Origin: Pseudomonadota bacterium
GTDB lineage: Bacteria; Pseudomonadota; Gammaproteobacteria; Burkholderiales; Methylophilaceae
Reading direction: 5' to 3'
Assembly: GCA_029549705.1 (NCBI GenBank)
Contig: JAKPIR010000233.1
Location: forward strand, 1-7,810
DNA length: 7,810 nucleotides
Shown here: in pieces, positions 6,285-7,810 of the stretch
Layout: each line of letters opens with the position of its first letter
How positions within the stretch are numbered: position 1 is the stretch's first letter
Notes under the pieces: model-generated
What the model was told of the DNA's origin: nothing
Seen by the model: only the letters and a program-made list of their open reading frames with translations
Database searches by the model: none
Translations under genes and position numbers: made by a program

Positions 6285-7043
6285 ATGACCAACATCGGAG
6301 ATCAATCAAGCCACACCTTGTTGATCTCCGATTTGCATTTGTGCGTGAGCCGCCCTAATATCACTGCGGCATTTCTAGATTTTCTACAAAACACGGCCAC
6401 AAAAGCGGATGCACTTTATATTTTAGGTGACCTGTTTGAATACTGGGCGGGCGACGACGCGATGGAGGATGCATATCACAATATCATTATTCGCGCTTTT
6501 CTTGCACTTGCAAATAGCGGCGTCAACGCTTACTTCATGCATGGCAATCGTGATTTTTTAATCTCTGATAGCTTTTGTAATGCCGCCAAGATTACGCTCC
6601 TGACTGACCCCACATGCATCACACTTTATGGTCAAAAAGTGTTATTAAGCCATGGCGACGCCTTATGCACAGACGATGCCGCCTACATGCAATTTCGTAA
6701 CCAAGTGCGTAACGCACAATGGCAGGCTGAATTTTTAAGCCAGCCATTAGCGGAAAGAAAGCGTCAAATCGAGGCAATACGCATGCGTAGCGAGCAAGAA
6801 AAAACGCGTAAAGCGGCAGACATCATGGATATCAACCCGAAGGCGCTGGCTGATTTACTAGCTGAATATGATTATCCAGCATTTTTTATACATGGCCACA
6901 CACATCGACCAAATGAACATCAGCTACAACTCGACGGTCACAACATCACGCGCTGGGTACTAGGCGATTGGTATGAACAAGGCAGCTACCTACGGTTTGA
7001 TGCAAAAGGCTGTAGAAGTGTACCGTTGATTGCAGCGATTTAA
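6285..7043 (+). CDS. lpxH: UDP-2,3-diacylglucosamine diphosphatase LpxH
   Basis: LpxH hydrolyses UDP-2,3-diacylglucosamine to lipid X and UMP in lipid A synthesis, as a peripheral inner-membrane calcineurin-like phosphoesterase. All metal-site motifs are present: SDLHL with D16 and H18, GDLFEYWAGDD with D49, GNRDFL with N88 and R89, LSHGDALCTDD with H123, and HGHTHRP with H203 and H205. The 252-residue length is slightly above E. coli (240) because of about eight extra N-terminal residues. The chosen ATG lies 27 bp after the ppiB stop; no upstream in-frame start exists after that stop, and no Shine-Dalgarno sequence precedes it, so expression may depend on coupling to ppiB. Codons 4-16 form a strong hairpin (6294-6332). 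The gene ends in a convergent gap facing the HD-GYP gene, with no plus-strand terminator that I can identify. Confidence 0.96.
   Translation: MTNIGDQSSHTLLISDLHLCVSRPNITAAFLDFLQNTATKADALYILGDLFEYWAGDDAMEDAYHNIIIRAFLALANSGVNAYFMHGNRDFLISDSFCNAAKITLLTDPTCITLYGQKVLLSHGDALCTDDAAYMQFRNQVRNAQWQAEFLSQPLAERKRQIEAIRMRSEQEKTRKAADIMDINPKALADLLAEYDYPAFFIHGHTHRPNEHQLQLDGHNITRWVLGDWYEQGSYLRFDAKGCRSVPLIAAI
6294..6332 (+). promoter_or_regulatory. Strong hairpin in the first codons of lpxH
   Basis: ATCGGAGATCAA (6294-6305) is the exact reverse complement of TTGATCTCCGAT (6321-6332). The inner CAAG (6307-6310) also pairs with CTTG (6317-6320), giving 12 plus 4 bp with a single bulged T and a six-base CCACAC loop. 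It begins nine bases after the start codon and ends in the codon for metal ligand D16. It also encloses the only GGAG near the start (6297-6300). The structure is visible directly; a role in translation is inference. Confidence 0.6.
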
Positions 7044-7059
7044 CGCCTGCAACACGCAC

Positions 7060-7097
7060 AAAAAAAGCATTAAATCCGCCCGAGAGATTTTTAATGC
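7060..7097 (-). terminator. Weak AT-rich hairpin plus U-run, possible minus-strand terminator
   Basis: GCATTAAA (7067-7074) pairs with TTTAATGC (7090-7097). Read on the minus strand, this 8-bp stem with a 15-base loop is followed at once by seven U (plus-strand A-run 7060-7066). It shares 7095-7097 with the large hairpin of repeat copy 3, so the two stems cannot both be complete in one transcript. It may be the real stop for the HD-GYP transcript, because copy 3 lacks its own U-run. The stem is weak and the call is tentative. Confidence 0.45.
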
Positions 7098-7144
7098 CCT
7101 GCAAGCCTTATAAATAAAGGCTTACAGAGCATCGAAGAAGGTTA
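7095..7144 (-). repeat. Palindromic repeat copy 3, diverged, after the HD-GYP gene
   Basis: The arms are 7095-7109 (TGCCCTGCAAGCCTT) and 7117-7131, with loop ATAAATA and tail CGAAGAAGGTTA (7133-7144). Relative to copies 1 and 2 one stem pair has changed on both sides (G-C to A-T, 7103 with 7123). Two other pairs (7098/7128 and 7102/7124) are C-A on the plus strand but G-U on the minus strand. The loop is the reverse complement of the copy 2 loop. No U-run follows on the minus strand, so alone it is not a standard terminator. It starts about 30 bases after the HD-GYP stop on that strand. Confidence 0.85.
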
Positions 7145-7161
7145 CGCTTGTTTTTAGACCA

Positions 7162-7810
7162 TTATTTTGGTTGATATCCAACGATTTTGCTTTCATCGAC
7201 ATCGTCAATTTGTTCTGGTTCTAAAAACTGATGGGCATATTTGAGGTAGATTTTTTCACGTACGAATAAATCAAACAAATCCGGGTCAATGTGATTATCC
7301 AGCTTCATTTTTCCTAAAATATTGAGTGATTCCGTCAGTGTTTTAGCGCGCTTGTAAGGGCGGTCTTTTGACGTAAGCGCTTCAAAAATATCGGCCACTG
7401 CCATCACACGTGCCGGCACTGACATTTGGTCGCCACGCAAGCCTCTTGGGTAGTCACGCCCGTCCATGCGCTCGTGATGACCGCCTGCGTACTCAGGCAC
7501 GTGCTGAAACCCTTTGGGATAAGGCAACGATTCGAGCATATCAATAGACACCGTGATGTGATTGTTAATTACCGCCCGCTCTTCAGCCGTGAGCGTGCCG
7601 CGTACCACCATTAAATGATACATTTCATCATCTGTTAAAAATGGCACCGTATGTCCGTCTGCATTCACAAATGGCGTCGCGCCAATATCGCGCACACGCT
7701 GCTGGTCAATTTTGGTCATGCTTTCACCGCCAAAGTTGATGTTACGCAAAAAGATTAAATCCGCATCACATTTTTGCTTGAATGTTTGCAGTTTCAGCAC
7801 AGCAGTCGTG
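7162..7810 (-). CDS. HD-GYP-type phosphohydrolase, C-terminal part (5' end outside window)
   Basis: This is the C-terminal portion of a probable cyclic-di-GMP phosphodiesterase-type signalling protein. The frame stays open to the window edge, and the GTG at 7798-7800 is probably internal. Numbered from that GTG: GTLTAEERAVINNH with H81, GGHHERMDGRDYPRGL at 106-121 with the second metal-binding HHE at 108-110, and ADIFEALTSKDRPYK at 136-150. The C-terminal DNHIDPDLFDLFVREKIYLKYAHQFL matches a subfamily I recall with a long insertion between the HD motif and the HHE motif; INFGGESM at 21-28 fits that insertion. The HD pair and any sensor domain should therefore lie beyond the right edge. The family GYP triplet is altered to DYP (residues 116-118). 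It is convergent with lpxH and separated from it by repeat copy 3. Whether it degrades cyclic-di-GMP cannot be judged from this part alone. Confidence 0.85.
   Translation of the reverse strand, partial: TTAVLKLQTFKQKCDADLIFLRNINFGGESMTKIDQQRVRDIGATPFVNADGHTVPFLTDDEMYHLMVVRGTLTAEERAVINNHITVSIDMLESLPYPKGFQHVPEYAGGHHERMDGRDYPRGLRGDQMSVPARVMAVADIFEALTSKDRPYKRAKTLTESLNILGKMKLDNHIDPDLFDLFVREKIYLKYAHQFLEPEQIDDVDESKIVGYQPK

Noticed and set aside
6297..6323. GGAG at 6297-6300 as ribosome binding site for a TTG start of lpxH at 6318 or 6321
   Set aside because: The spacing of 17-20 bases is too long and the site is buried in a stem; the ATG at 6285 is simpler.
7095..7131. Repeat copy 3 as the terminator of lpxH on the plus strand
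   Set aside because: On the plus strand two stem pairs are C-A mismatches and no T-run follows the stem.
1466..7144. The three repeats as a CRISPR array
   Set aside because: The copies are about 2.1 and 3.5 kb apart with genes between them, not regularly spaced by short unique spacers.
7681..7700. VRDIG in the right-edge protein as a degenerate HD motif
   Set aside because: The surrounding INFGGESM sequence fits the long insertion of this subfamily, which places the true HD pair further upstream, outside the window.

Overview
The window reads as chromosome of a Gram-negative bacterium, most likely a betaproteobacterium. A Methylophilaceae-type methylotroph is my best guess, but that is inference. 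Evidence for Gram-negative: an LpxH lipid A enzyme, a periplasmic cyclophilin with a Sec signal peptide, and a Tat-type signal on a copper protein. The block cysS / ppiA-ppiB-lpxH resembles gene orders I recall from betaproteobacteria.

Layout. (1) 1-1373, plus strand, metal handling: the C-terminal half of an ArsA arsenite-pump ATPase, cut by the window edge, then a 144-residue Csp1-like four-helix-bundle copper storage protein with 13 cysteines and its own terminator. (2) 1604-3477, minus strand: a two-gene unit of an unrecognised 452-residue cytoplasmic protein followed 20 bp later by a YbaK/EbsC-type aminoacyl-tRNA deacylase. (3) 3659-5032, minus strand: cysteinyl-tRNA synthetase. (4) 5182-7043, plus strand, divergent from cysS: two tandem cyclophilins, one exported and one cytoplasmic, then lpxH. 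(5) 7162-7810, minus strand: the C-terminal part of an HD-GYP-type phosphohydrolase running off the right edge.

The least ordinary signal is a family of three palindromic intergenic repeats (about 1466-1519, 3573-3622, 7095-7144), with near-identical 15-19 bp stems, a 7-nt loop and a shared GGTTA-ending tail. Each of the three minus-strand transcription units ends at one copy, always in the same orientation, and no plus-strand unit does. Copies 1 and 2 are followed by a U-run on the minus strand and look like terminators. Copy 3 has one compensated base pair and two pairs that are G-U on the minus strand but C-A on the plus strand, so a structure formed by the minus strand appears to be retained. 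Its loop is the reverse complement of the loop of copy 2 while its flanks are not inverted. A second unexplained structure is a strong hairpin (12 bp plus 4 bp) in the first codons of lpxH, and a third is a nested pair of inverted repeats upstream of the copper protein gene. I see no CRISPR array, transposase, tRNA or rRNA, and no gene-free stretch over 300 bases.
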